NCBI GenBank assembly: GCA_029215795.1
Contig: JARDYH010000003.1
Span: 10,938,001 to 11,002,000, forward strand
DNA from: Anniella stebbinsi
Taxonomy: Eukaryota > Chordata > Lepidosauria > Squamata > Anniellidae
Length of the DNA: 64,000 nt
Direction: 5' to 3'
The position numbers and the translations under genes were made by a program. Shown in pieces: positions 12,434 through 22,400 of this stretch; positions within the stretch are counted from its first letter, which is position 1; every line of letters begins with the position of its first letter. Below the pieces are notes generated by a model, which worked only from the letters and a program-made list of their open reading frames with translations, was not told where the DNA came from and did not search any database.

Positions 12434-13880
12434 CTTTTTGAGCCTCGCTGGTGTCGTCTGCAGTTTTGAGATGGATGAGGCAGAAGGCAAACAAGCTGAG
12501 ACTTAATCCAGAAAAGTTGGAAGAACTGTGGTTACAGAAAACGTGGAATCTGGACAGAAGATTACATCTGGTCCTGGAAGGGCTTGCACTCTCCATGAAG
12601 GAACAAGTGAGCAGTTTGGGGTATGCTAGACTCGGAGCTAACTGGGGAAGCTCATATGGCAGTGGAGGCCAAGAGGACTTTTTATCAGCTTAGGCTGACA
12701 TGCCAGTACTGTTCCTATATGGACAGGGAGGATCTTGCCTCAATTATGCATGTTCTGGTCACATCGAGGCTGGACTACTGTAATATGCTGTATATTGGGC
12801 TGCCTTTGAAGACAGTTCGGGAGCTTCAGCTGGTGCAGAATACAGCTGCCCAAATACTGGTGATGGCTGGGGGGTGGATCGGCTCATGTGACACCAATAC
12901 TGCGCCAGCTGTATTCACTGCCATTGCTTTTCCAAGACCAATTTAGAGTCCTGGTTTTAACCTTTAAAGCCCTAAATGATTTGGCCCAGCTACTTGAAGA
13001 CCATCTTGCCAGGATCAAGCCTGGTCTCCCTGGGGTGGATCCCAAATTGGACTCGGAGCCTGAAAAAGAAGTAGGCCAGCCAAGACAGGAAGCAGGAGAG
13101 GAAATTCTCCAAGACTCTCCAGGAGTCAAGGTGGAATCTTCCAAGGACCTTATCTAACAGGAGGGCCAGGCTCAGAGCTCGTCTTCCCCCTCCTTCCTCT
13201 CCCTGGGAACTCAGTCTTTGTAAGAGAGGGAGGGGGCATCAGAATTTACAGACCACAAAGTCAGCCGCAAAATCAAGTGGATGCAGTTAAGAGGAGATGG
13301 GGGCGGTCTGCTAGATTAGCCACTCGCCAGAGATTACAGCTTGAAGACCCTCCCTGAAAGAGGAGCCCAGTAAAAGCCTACCAGGCACTACTGGAAACTG
13401 AGCATTTAGTTAATAGGCAAGTGCCTTGGTTTATTAGGCTAATTAAGCTTAGAGGATAGCGCCTAGCATTCACACTCCCTTCAGGTCTATTTACTGAATA
13501 AAGCTTTGTGAATTGCATGGCAGGCCTCTTTATTGTTTCATATCTTGGTGGGCGGGCGGGGGGCTTGTAATTCTGACACATCTTCTCCAATACCAGCCTG
13601 AGGACATCAACAGGGGTCCTTCTCATCTGTCTGCCACCAAGGAAGGAATGGAGAGGGGCCTTCTCAGTGTTGGCCTTGCAACCCTGGAATCAACTTCCAT
13701 TGGGGGTTCATCAGGCCCCTTCTTCGCAGGCCTTTAGGAAAGCTCTAACGATCCACCTGTTTTCACTGGCATTCCCTTAAATCAGGGCCATTGGTTTTTA
13801 ACAGTAAGTTTAGCCTTTAATCATTTAAGTTGGCAGTCTCTATTTTTATGTATTTTATTGGACCATGTTTGTATGGATTT
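12434..13880 (+). mobile_element. CR1/L2-superfamily LINE ORF2 fragment, split by a solo LTR
   Basis: Frames with WMRQKANKLRLNPEKLE, then LTSRLDYCNMLYIGLPL-like peptides and FKALNDLAQLLEDH belong to the RT C-terminal region. After the LTR (13007-13578) the LINE resumes at 13584 with LSATKEGMERGLLSVG-like sequence and a T-rich 3' UTR. Several frameshifts; a different subfamily from the intron-3 copy. Confidence 0.75.
13007..13578 (+). mobile_element. Solo LTR (572 bp) with 5-bp TSD CATCT
   Basis: Begins TGCCAGGATC and ends TTCTGACA, and is flanked by CATCT at 13002-13006 and 13579-13583. It has a polyadenylation signal (GAATAAAGCTTTGTG near 13497-13511) close to the 3' end, as in an R-U5 region. 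No internal retroviral or retrotransposon genes adjoin it, so it is a recombination-derived solo LTR. It sits inside the LINE fragment 12434-13880. Confidence 0.85.
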
Positions 13881-13889
13881 TTTAATTGT

Positions 13890-14685
13890 CTCCACTTTAA
13901 GAACTTAAGAAGAGCCCTGCTGGATCAGACCAAGGGTCCATCTGGTCCAGCATTCTGTTCACACAGAGATCAACCAGCTGCCCATGGGAAACCCACAAGT
14001 GGGTCATGAGTGCAACAGCACCCTTCTGCCCATATTCCCCAGCAACTGGTGTACATAGGCTTACTGCCTCTGATACTGGAGGAAGCACCTAACCATCAGG
14101 ACTAACCATAGCCTTCTCCTCCAGGAATTTATTCAAGCCCCTTTTAAAGCCATCCAAGTTGGGAGCCATCACCACATCTCGTAGTAGTGAATTCCATAGT
14201 TTATGTGTTGGGTGAAGAAGTGCTTCCTTTTATCTGGCCTGAATCTCCCACCAATCAGCTTCATGGGATGACCCTATTGGGTTCTAGTATTTTGAGAGAG
14301 AGAGAATATTGTCTCCACATTCTCCACACCAAGCATAATTTTGTACACCTCTATCATGTCTCCCCTTAGCCTCCTTTTTTCCAAGCTGAACAACCCCAGC
14401 TGTTGTAACCTTCCCTCATAGGGGAGATGCTTCAGCCCTTGATCATTTTAGTCGCCCTTTTCTGAGCTTTTTCCAGCTCTATAATATATTTTTCTAGGTG
14501 TGGTGACCAAAACTGTGCACAGTATTCTAAGTGTGGTGGCACCATAGGTTTGTATAAAGGCAGTATGATACTGGCAGTTTTATTCTCAGTTCCTTTTCTA
14601 ATAATGCCTAACACGGAGTTTGCCTTCTTTACAGCCGCTGCATATTGGGTTGATATTTTCATCGAGTTTTGTATGATGTGTTTTT
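13890..14685 (-). mobile_element. CR1-type LINE, ORF2 C-terminus and 3' region (minus)
   Basis: The minus strand 14662-14432 encodes the RT C-terminal peptide with QYAAAVKKANSVLGIIRKG, then LEYCAQFWSPHL and LEKAQKRATKMIKG. Downstream (to 13890) is the family's 3' sequence, ending with CCTGCTGGATCAGACCAAGG on the plus strand. Confidence 0.8.
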
Positions 14686-14724
14686 AAAAAAATCTTGTGC
14701 GCCATCTTGAAAGGGTTCCACTCT

Positions 14725-15080
14725 TATCATAGAATAGTACAGTTGGAAGGGGCCTATAAGACCATCAAGTCCAACCCCCTGCTCAATGCAGGAATCCATG
14801 TTAAAGCATACCTGACAGATGGCTGTCCAGCTGCATCTTAAATGCTTCTAGTGTGGGAGAGCCCATGACCACCCTAGGCAATTGGTTCTATAGTCGTACG
14901 GCTCTAACAGGAAGTTTTTCCTGATGTCCAGCCAGAATCTGGCTTCCTTTAACTTGAGTCCAGTATTCTGTGTCCTGCACTCTGGGATGATCGAGAAGCG
15001 ATCCTGGCCCTCCTCTCTGTGGCAACCTTTCAAGTATTTGAAGAATTCTTAAAAGTGCCCTAGAACTAATTTTAGATAAA
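14725..15080 (-). mobile_element. CR1 3' end (minus)
   Basis: Starts TCATAGAATAGTACAGTTGG, the complement of the CR1 ATTCTATGA terminus, followed by GGCCTATAAGACCATCAAG and ORF2-derived sequence. Confidence 0.85.
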
Positions 15081-15119
15081 TAAAAGGGAACTACTGCAGA
15101 AGTCAACCTAGAGTCTTTA

Positions 15120-15215
15120 AGGCTGCAATCCTATACTCATTTACCTGGGAGTAGGCCCCATTGAACTCAATGGGACTTACATCTGAGTAGACAAGTATTG
15201 GATTGCGCTGTGAAT
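15120..15215. repeat. Palindromic short repeat with AAGTCCCATTGA core (best copy)
   Basis: GCTGCAATCCTATACTC at the left and TATTGGATTGCGCTG at the right are inverted. Inside, GGCCCCATTGAACTC faces CTCAATGGGACTTACA. This is the clearest member of a family with many fragments here. Confidence 0.75.
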
Positions 15216-15837
15216 GCAGCTTTAAAAGCTAGAGAAGGAGAGGAAGAATTCACTCACTGAGTAAAACCTTGTTTCCTTTGGCTAACAAGGAAATCATCCT
15301 TATCATCTGTAGAACAACAGAAAGAGAGAGAAAGAACGAGAGAGAGAGAGAAACTCCCTTGGGCTGTCTGGAACCATGACTTAGTCAGAGCAGAACCTGT
15401 ATAACAGAAAGAAGACTCTAGCCTCTGGGTCAGAACCTTTTGCACACCTTTAAAAATGTGACCCAATCTGTGATGCAATGTAAACATGAAGGAACAATGC
15501 AGAAAGGCAGTTCCTGCTTACTTCATTGACTCTCGATTACAACACTATCAGGTTTATTGATCAGTAGCCTAGTTCCCACAACAGCAGTGGAGAAGGTTTC
15601 TGGGCGATTTCCACTTCAGGCTGTAGGTAAGGGAGGTTCACATGATCAAATACTTTCCTATACAAGAAAAGTAGCATTCCAAGGAGAAGTGTTGTAGCCT
15701 AGCTTTCTATCTGAGATGCTAGGTTTCTAGGAGCAGGGTGTGTGTAGGTCTAGAGGCAGATGGAGGAGCAAACCTCAAGCCTGCTCACCTTTGCTGTACG
15801 GAATGCAACAAAAGATAGAGGGAATCAAAAGACTGAG

Positions 15838-16350
15838 GACCTGTTTAAATGACACGGTAACCCACCGTGGATTGCTCAAAAAAGCAATCCACGTTGGGTT
15901 AGCGTGTCGTGCGGAGGGAGAATTCCCTCCCCACAGTGGGCAGACTACCTACACCTCCTAATCATCTTCTGCAAATGGTTAGCGGGCTTCCACAGTGGTC
16001 CCCATGTCATGTGACAGGAACCTCATTGGTTTTACAGCTCATTTCAGTGGAAAAATAAATAGTAGTGACCATAGAGTCTGCCGGCAAGAACGATTACCAC
16101 TTCCAGCAATGATCTTGCCATCACGGACATTTTCTATGGTCCACAGCCATGTTCCCTCCATTTCCCCAATGGAGCGGCCGCTGGCAGAATGTACAATTAA
16201 ACCATGCAGTAGTTAGCAATCTAACCACAGAGGGTGGGTGAACCACAGGGCATAGAATGTTTCCATGATCGTGTGGCGGTCATGGTGCCATTACCACTCC
16301 CCTTTCTGTGGTTCCTGTACCCATCCACCCTCCGTGCATGTCTAAACAGG
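15838..16350. mobile_element. Candidate DNA transposon with terminal inverted repeats, about 513 bp
   Basis: ACCTGTTTAAATGACACGG at the left and CGTGCATGTCTAAACAGGT at the right are imperfect inverted repeats. Close to the left end is a strong hairpin (about 15849-15909) made of AACCCACCGTGGATTGC and its complement. No coding region is recognised. Confidence 0.5.
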
Positions 16351-16639
16351 TGCTGGGAGAGACCGGGGTAACTAACAAGGAATGAATGTGAGCAAAAGCA
16401 GTTATATGTCATATAGAAAGTCACACAAGTGGAACCTGCAAAAAAATTAAAATGCTGCCATGACATTTGCGAAGGAGATTTATAGAGAAATGAGATTTAA
16501 GTGCCACCCTTCAACAAAATCCCCAGGGTGGCTTAGAAAATGTCAAAACACAAAGAAATGAATTTAAAATGTACAAAAACCTATTTTAAACGAGCCAATC
16601 AATAGGTGGGTTCCAGTGTTCTGGCCAAAGGGTGTAAAG

Positions 16640-16775
16640 CAAGTGTGGGGCATGTGGGGCTCTCCAGATGTTCTTTGACTGCAAGTCCCATCAGCCCTAG
16701 CCAGCACAGCCAATGGTAAGAGATGTCAGGACTTGCAGCCCAACAACATCCGGAGAGCCATAATTTCCCCATCCT
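16640..16775. mobile_element. Palindromic MITE of the CTCCCATCAGCCC family
   Basis: GGCTCTCCAGATGTTC, GCAAGTCCCATCAGCCC and the inverted CAACATCCGGAGAGCC. Confidence 0.75.
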
Positions 16776-17109
16776 CAGTGCAAAGGCATAGCATCTATTG
16801 CGTCACAATTAGTTGCGAAAATCAATAAATTTGAATCTGTATGGGTGACAGCGTGTGCCAGTGTGTTTCATCTTCAGATTTCACCCTAAGAGATCTGCCC
16901 TGGGAACTCTTCAGCCTCAAAATGCAGAGGCTTTAGAGTATCCTATGCACAGCGGGAGATATGTTGCGTGTCTCGCTCTGCATTTAAGCTAGACGAGCGA
17001 TTTCGCCTGTCTAGCGGAAGCTTCGGGGAAGAGGAGGGAAGGAGGCTGTAAGGCGGCCATAAGATTTCTTGTGTAGCTGCCACTGCGGTCTTCTCCCCTC
17101 TCTGCTCCT

Positions 17110-17197
17110 GTCTACATGCTCTATTTTCCTCGTCTACGCACTCCGTTTTCCCCGTCTATATGCTTCATTTTCCCTGTCTACGCGCTCCATTTTCCAA
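17110..17197. repeat. 22-bp minisatellite, 4 copies
   Basis: Four head-to-tail units begin at 17110, 17132, 17154 and 17176, each starting GTCTA and carrying CTCCATTTTCC-like sequence. They differ by a few substitutions, with no length change. Confidence 0.9.
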
Positions 17198-18052
17198 GCA
17201 TAGCGAGGAAGTCAGCGCAGTTCTCTCTGCACAGGCTATAAGGGGGATGGGAAAAGGGCAGGGAGTGTGGTTTCCTGGAAGCGAGTTTAGAGCCAGGAAT
17301 CTGAACTATCTTATGCTTTCCCAGACACTGTCTGGTGGGACATAGAATTGCCCTCCCCAGGTGCAATCCTATGCATGTTTAGGCAGAAAAAAAGTCCTGC
17401 AATTCCCAACCAGCCATGCTGTCTGGAAAAGACTAGAGGTTGTAGGCCCTTTTTTCCCCTATCTAAACATGGATGGGATTGTTCCCTTAGTCTGCAAATC
17501 TATTCACGCTTACCTGGGAGTATGTCCCATTGAACCCACTCAAAGCCGGCATCAAGAGTAGCCATGGGAAACGGTCAGGGGCCCTCTGACAAGAGCCCAC
17601 ACGGCCTACTTGTTCCCTGGCTCTCTGCCTGTCAAACAAGCAGATGGTAGCGAGGAGGAGGAGGAAGAGGAAGAGCAGCTGGTGACCACTGCAATGACTA
17701 AGGGAAGGGGGCCATTGAGGATGCTCAAAAACATGGAGCCAGCAGTGAGGTTTACTTCTGTGTAGACAGGCATAAAAACATAAGAAGAGCTGTGCTGGAT
17801 CAGAGCAGGACAGAACAGAAGCACTGCATACTGCAACATTTTGTTGCGGGTCCATTTTTAATATCAGTACGCTGGGCTGGCACAGGCGGAAGCAAATGCC
17901 TTACGTTCCTCCGAAGAATATTCTCAGAGGAAAATATAGTTCTTGCGGTCAGTCTCCAAAACCGGAATGGAGATGCTCCTCAGGGCAGTTACTCCCAGCC
18001 AGGACAGCCAATACAAATCGGACCTTGAAGAAATACGTAAGGAAAATTGACC

Positions 18053-18252
18053 CCAGATCTAACTTTAAGCCTGGCTGAGAGCTCAAAGTTGTTTTTAAAC
18101 AGATATTATCTTCATACATTGTCTGTTTATATGGTTTTAAATTTTGTATATCAATTTTTAATGTGTCATGTTTTAAGCTTTTGTAAACCGCCCAGAGAGC
18201 TTCGGCTATTGGCGGTATAGAATTGTAATAAATAAATTAATAAATAAATACA
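18053..18252 (+). mobile_element. LINE 3' end, L2-like
   Basis: A T-rich 3' UTR is followed by GTAAACCGCCCAGAGAGCTT and GGCGGTATAGAATTGTAAT with an (AAAT)n tail at 18228-18252. A similar end occurs at 48065-48145. Confidence 0.75.
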
Positions 18253-18404
18253 ATGATAGTACAGAGGTGGGGGAAGTAAGTGGTGGTCAAAGTGTAAAAG
18301 TCAACTGAGAGGATAAATCAGGCCTTACAGGTGATTTTGTATCCAAAAGATAACGTTATTACACTGGAAAGTGTTGCCCCCTAGTGGCCAGGTGTGACAG
18401 AGGA

Positions 18405-18592
18405 AGGTGACCATATGAAAAAGAGGACAGTTGTATTGAAAAAGGGAATTTCAGCAGGTGTCATTTGTATGCATGCTGCACCTGGTGAAATTCCCTCTTC
18501 ATCACAACGGTTAAAGCTGCAGGAGCCCTGCCCTCTTTTGTATCTGGTCGCTCTAGTATAGCTCCTGCAGCTTTAACTGTTGTGATGAAGAG
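18405..18592. mobile_element. hAT-like MITE, same family as 56386, truncated on the right
   Basis: GGTGACCATATGAAAAAGAGG begins the left arm. AATTTCAGCAGGTGTCATTT and GTTAAAGCTGCAGGAGCC follow, then CAGCTTTAACTGTTGTGATG, after which similarity stops. Confidence 0.75.
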
Positions 18593-18654
18593 GCCCACGA
18601 TACATTCCATACACCGTTTTCAAACCGCTTTTAAAGTGTTATATCCTGCTTGGT

Positions 18655-18800
18655 GTAGACCTGGCCTCAGTCTAACCTACCTCACAAGATTGCTGCGTGG
18701 ATAAAACGGCGAGCAGGAGGACCGTGTAAGCCACCTGGGGTTCCTTGCAAGAGGAAAAGAAGCCGGGCTATAAATGTAATAATAAATAATATAACAGGTT
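18655..18800 (+). mobile_element. 3' part of the same SINE family
   Basis: CTAACCTACCTCACAAGATT, TGCTGCGTGGATAAAAC, TGTAAGCCACCTGGGGTTCC and GGGCTATAAATGTAATAAT correspond to the SINE at 51683-52343. Confidence 0.7.
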
Positions 18801-18954
18801 TAGTATTTTATTGTAGTTGTTTTTAACTGTTTTTTTAAATTAGTTGTTTTTAACTGTTTATTTTTAAAAAAAAAAAATGTAAATTTTAATCTTGATGCAG
18901 TATTTTATCTTCTGAATGGCTGTGAGCTTCAGCTATTGGGGGGTATTGAAATAA

Positions 18955-18985
<31 letters not shown>

Positions 18986-19116
18986 CACAATATAGTAACA
19001 ACTAAGTCATCAAACTCCTTTTCTCAGGTCAGGGTGGGTATATAAACTTGCGGCCTTCCAGCACAAGCCTATTCCTGTCTTCTCAGAAGTAAATCCCGTT
19101 GAATTCAATGGGTCGG

Positions 19117-19249
19117 TCAGTGCGAGCTCACACGCGCTTCGCGTCCAAAGAGATTCCCTGCCTTCCTCGCACTTCCCCTGAAAGAGACATTTGCACCGGC
19201 AGCCGCTAGGGGGCAGCAGCGAGCAGCGCTGCCGCCTCCTAGCGGAGCA
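19117..19249 (+). promoter_or_regulatory. ECHDC3: ECHDC3 promoter / 5' UTR (CpG-rich)
   Basis: The sequence just before the ECHDC3 start codon is GC- and CpG-rich and the enrichment continues through exon 1 to about 19500. No TATA box is evident, consistent with a CpG-island housekeeping promoter. A member of a dispersed palindromic repeat family (about 19060-19117) forms its upstream edge. The start site cannot be placed from sequence. Confidence 0.55.
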
Positions 19250-19455
19250 ATGGCGGCTGGAGCTCCGTGCAGCTGGACCCTCCGGTGGGCCAAGCTCTCC
19301 CGGCCTCTCCTCGGCGGCCGGGGCGCGTCTGCAGCAGGCAGCCGCGGAGCCCCAGATGCACCTGGGCGGCGGCGGCGGCAGCAGCAAGAGCTGCACCACC
19401 AAGCGGCGGCAGCAGAGCAGAAGCTCACCCGCTCGTGGCAGCTGGACGGCATCAG
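19250..19455 (+). CDS. ECHDC3: ECHDC3 exon 1 coding part
   Basis: Encodes residues 1-68 plus two bases of Arg69 and lies in a GC-rich block. It ends at ATCAG|GTGGGT, a consensus donor. The Ala/Arg/Gln-rich N-terminus (a GRRRRQQQE stretch) is low in acidic residues, as expected of a mitochondrial presequence, and is the least conserved part of the family. The open frame runs on past the donor to 19531, but those residues do not match the family, so the donor marks the true exon end. Confidence 0.9.
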
Positions 19456-22400
19456 GTGGGTGCAAGGCTGCAGGGCAGAGAAGCCAATGGCCAAGTCGGA
19501 AACAACAGGGGCTAGCGCCTTGGCCAGCTGACCGAGCCCTAGCCGCCCCTTTGGGCCAGAGGGTCACCCCTATTTCCTGGTCAAAGGACTATATTTCCAG
19601 CACATCTGGGAGGCGAGGCTGCTGTGCCTGTTTTGACATCTGGGGTGGGGAGATTAGGGAGTGGGTCCTTGTCTTCCTGCCCTCCTCAGCTGTTGTGTGG
19701 ACTACAAATCCCAGCATGCCTGACCATTGGCTATGCCCGTTGCATGTCAGGAGAAATTCCTCCTTCTAAGTGCAGAATTATGCAGTTTGCAGAATGCTCC
19801 ACTGCAGTGAAAGGGAGGGGGGGGGGAGATGTGGCTTTACAGTGGACTTTGTCTAGAGTGTCCAAAACACTGCCGACCAAAGAGAATTGGAAGTGAGCTC
19901 AATTTTACCCGCTTTGTATTCTGTACAGGGGAGGCTGTAGGGTTCTGGGCTTTAAAATAAAACTCCTCTGAGTTTTGCAACCAGAAAACTTTTCCAAATT
20001 TTGATATATAGACAAATTATGAAAAATTGGCTATGAATTTGTAGTCTTATACACGCTTGTCTGGGAGTGAATCCATTGGGTCTAGCAGGACTTACGTCTG
20101 AGTAGAGATGTGAAGGCCAGGGGGGGAAAAACAAGAAAAAATGGAGGGGTGGAGATTTTTTTTTGAAAAAAACACCCTGTTTTTCCCCCATTTCCCCCCT
20201 TAGTAAGCATCCGTAAGATTGTGCCATAGATCTGTCTATATCTGACGATATAGGCTTTGACCAGTGAAAGTTATGCCATAATAAAAGTGTTAGTTAAGAT
20301 GTCATCAGCATGCTGCAGCGGGTGGTTTGGAGATGCTGGGGGTTGTAGTCCAATACACCTGGATAGTGCCAGGTTGAGAGAGGCTATCCTAGCCTATGAT
20401 TCTTTATACTACGATAACAAATTTGTTATACTTTAACGTGATACAGGTTAAAGAGTAAGAAAGTAACGTTGTGATCCTTTTTTATAGTTGAGATCCAAGC
20501 AGCTTTTTTTTTTTAAGGCATTTGCTTTTTTTATAACCTGCTTTTGAAAGTATCCTAAATTTGACCTAATGCAGGACTCTGGTGTTTTGAGAATCGTATG
20601 CCCAAAGCCCTCTTTTGCATGTGGAGTTCTTCGGACCTCGACCATCCTGTTTTAAAATAGCCTGGATAACTAATTTGATGTGTTTTTAAGAATAACATAA
20701 AGATGTCAAGCTCTTGGTGATGGACGCCACATGACTTGGTTGAAGGCAGTACCAGTTCCAGGGTTGAATGGGCCCTCAGCAAGGTGCTGCGGCTGCAGTC
20801 TAAGTTTTCCCAAGATGCAGTTGCCCAGAAGTTCTGTCATTGAGCAGCATTGTGGGTGTAAAAAACATGGCGACACTTTTGTTTTACCCAGAATGCCATG
20901 GAATTTCCAGTGCATTGCATTTTGGGGAAATTGGTGGCTGCCAAGAGCACAGACCCCAACAGGTCTCAGCATCAGTGGTGGGGCTCAGCAGATGTCGCTA
21001 GCGTTACTGCCTGAGGATCCTGGGTGATAACACCAGGCCTGGTAGAAGAGGTAGTCACTTCTTAAATCGAGTGACATTTGGGGAAATATGTTGAAATATT
21101 TTATCACAGATCGTTGCAAGATAATCCATTAGAGCAACAAATAATATTCACTGGATACCTTCTCAACTCTCCTTCTACCAACAAGTAACGCCACCTTACA
21201 TGTTCCCTGGCCTCTAAATCCAAGATGGCAGTATGCATATTTTGACAATGGCAACAGAGCTGTCTTGGAATGTGGTGCTGGAAGGTGCCCGAAGCACATT
21301 ATTTTATGTGCTGCCAGTGACCTGGAGCAGGCCCATTATTTGGAATCACTGCAACGTGTGGGAGAGCATATTGCACTATCCTTGCATTTTTCACGTTGCT
21401 GAAATTTGGTATCAAGTATGTATGCCTTATAATATAGCAAAACGTGTTAAAACACTGCAAGATGGTCAGTTGGAAGCTTTACGTTGTATTGCCATCTGGC
21501 CCCACAAGCGTAACCAATTTTATGCTCTTCACATTTTTACTGGAGGTATAGCACCTGTCTTCACAATCCTCCGCACCCACGAATCTTTGTCAAGATTTTG
21601 TTGAGATTTTTTAACCATCTCGTCTAAAAAATCATAGAATCATAAAATTGTTGAGTTGGAAGGGACCACAAGGACCATCTAGATCAACCCTCTGCAATGT
21701 GAAGGAAAACCCATTCAACCCTCCATGAGAGGTGGCTGTCCAGCGTCTTCTTAAAATCCTCCAGAGATGGAGAACCCACAACCTCCATAGGTTGACTCTT
21801 CCACTGTTGTACAGATCTTACTGGCAGGAGGTTTTTCCTTATATTTAATCGGAATTTAGGTAGCTGTAACTGCTACCCATTATTTCGGGTTCTAATTTCT
21901 GTGGCTATGGAAAATAGTTCTTGACCATCTATCTTTCCAGGAATATCGTCTTGAACAACCCTCGAAAAAGAAACGCTCTTTCCCTCTCCATGCTGAGGTC
22001 TCTCCGTGAGGACATCCTGCATGATATTGAAAGCCCTGGTGTGCGAGTCATAATTATTTCAGGTAGTTTGGTCATTAAAGTTGTGTGTGTGGGGGGGGGG
22101 GGGGTTAAATGGAAAGAATTGCTCCATGTTGTCGTTCTTTCTCAATTTTCCAGCTCGGGATGGGCTTGTCTTCATTCTCGATCTTTGATCCCACCATCTG
22201 CTCCCCAAGCCCATTTCTCGATTCTCATCATGTGTTCGATCCACAGTGGCCCAGTTTGCACAAGCACAGTGGCTTGTTTAAGCTGTGGTGCATGCTTTTC
22301 CCTAATTAACTGCCCAGGTAATGTTTGTTGTGTCATCTGAACCCAAGCAACACGACTTGTTGGAGGGAGAAACAACCCTCAAATAACCCATGGGCTGTTG

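Noticed and set aside
17110..17197. A possible CRISPR-like array
   Set aside because: Units are contiguous with no spacers, only four copies, and the host is a vertebrate.
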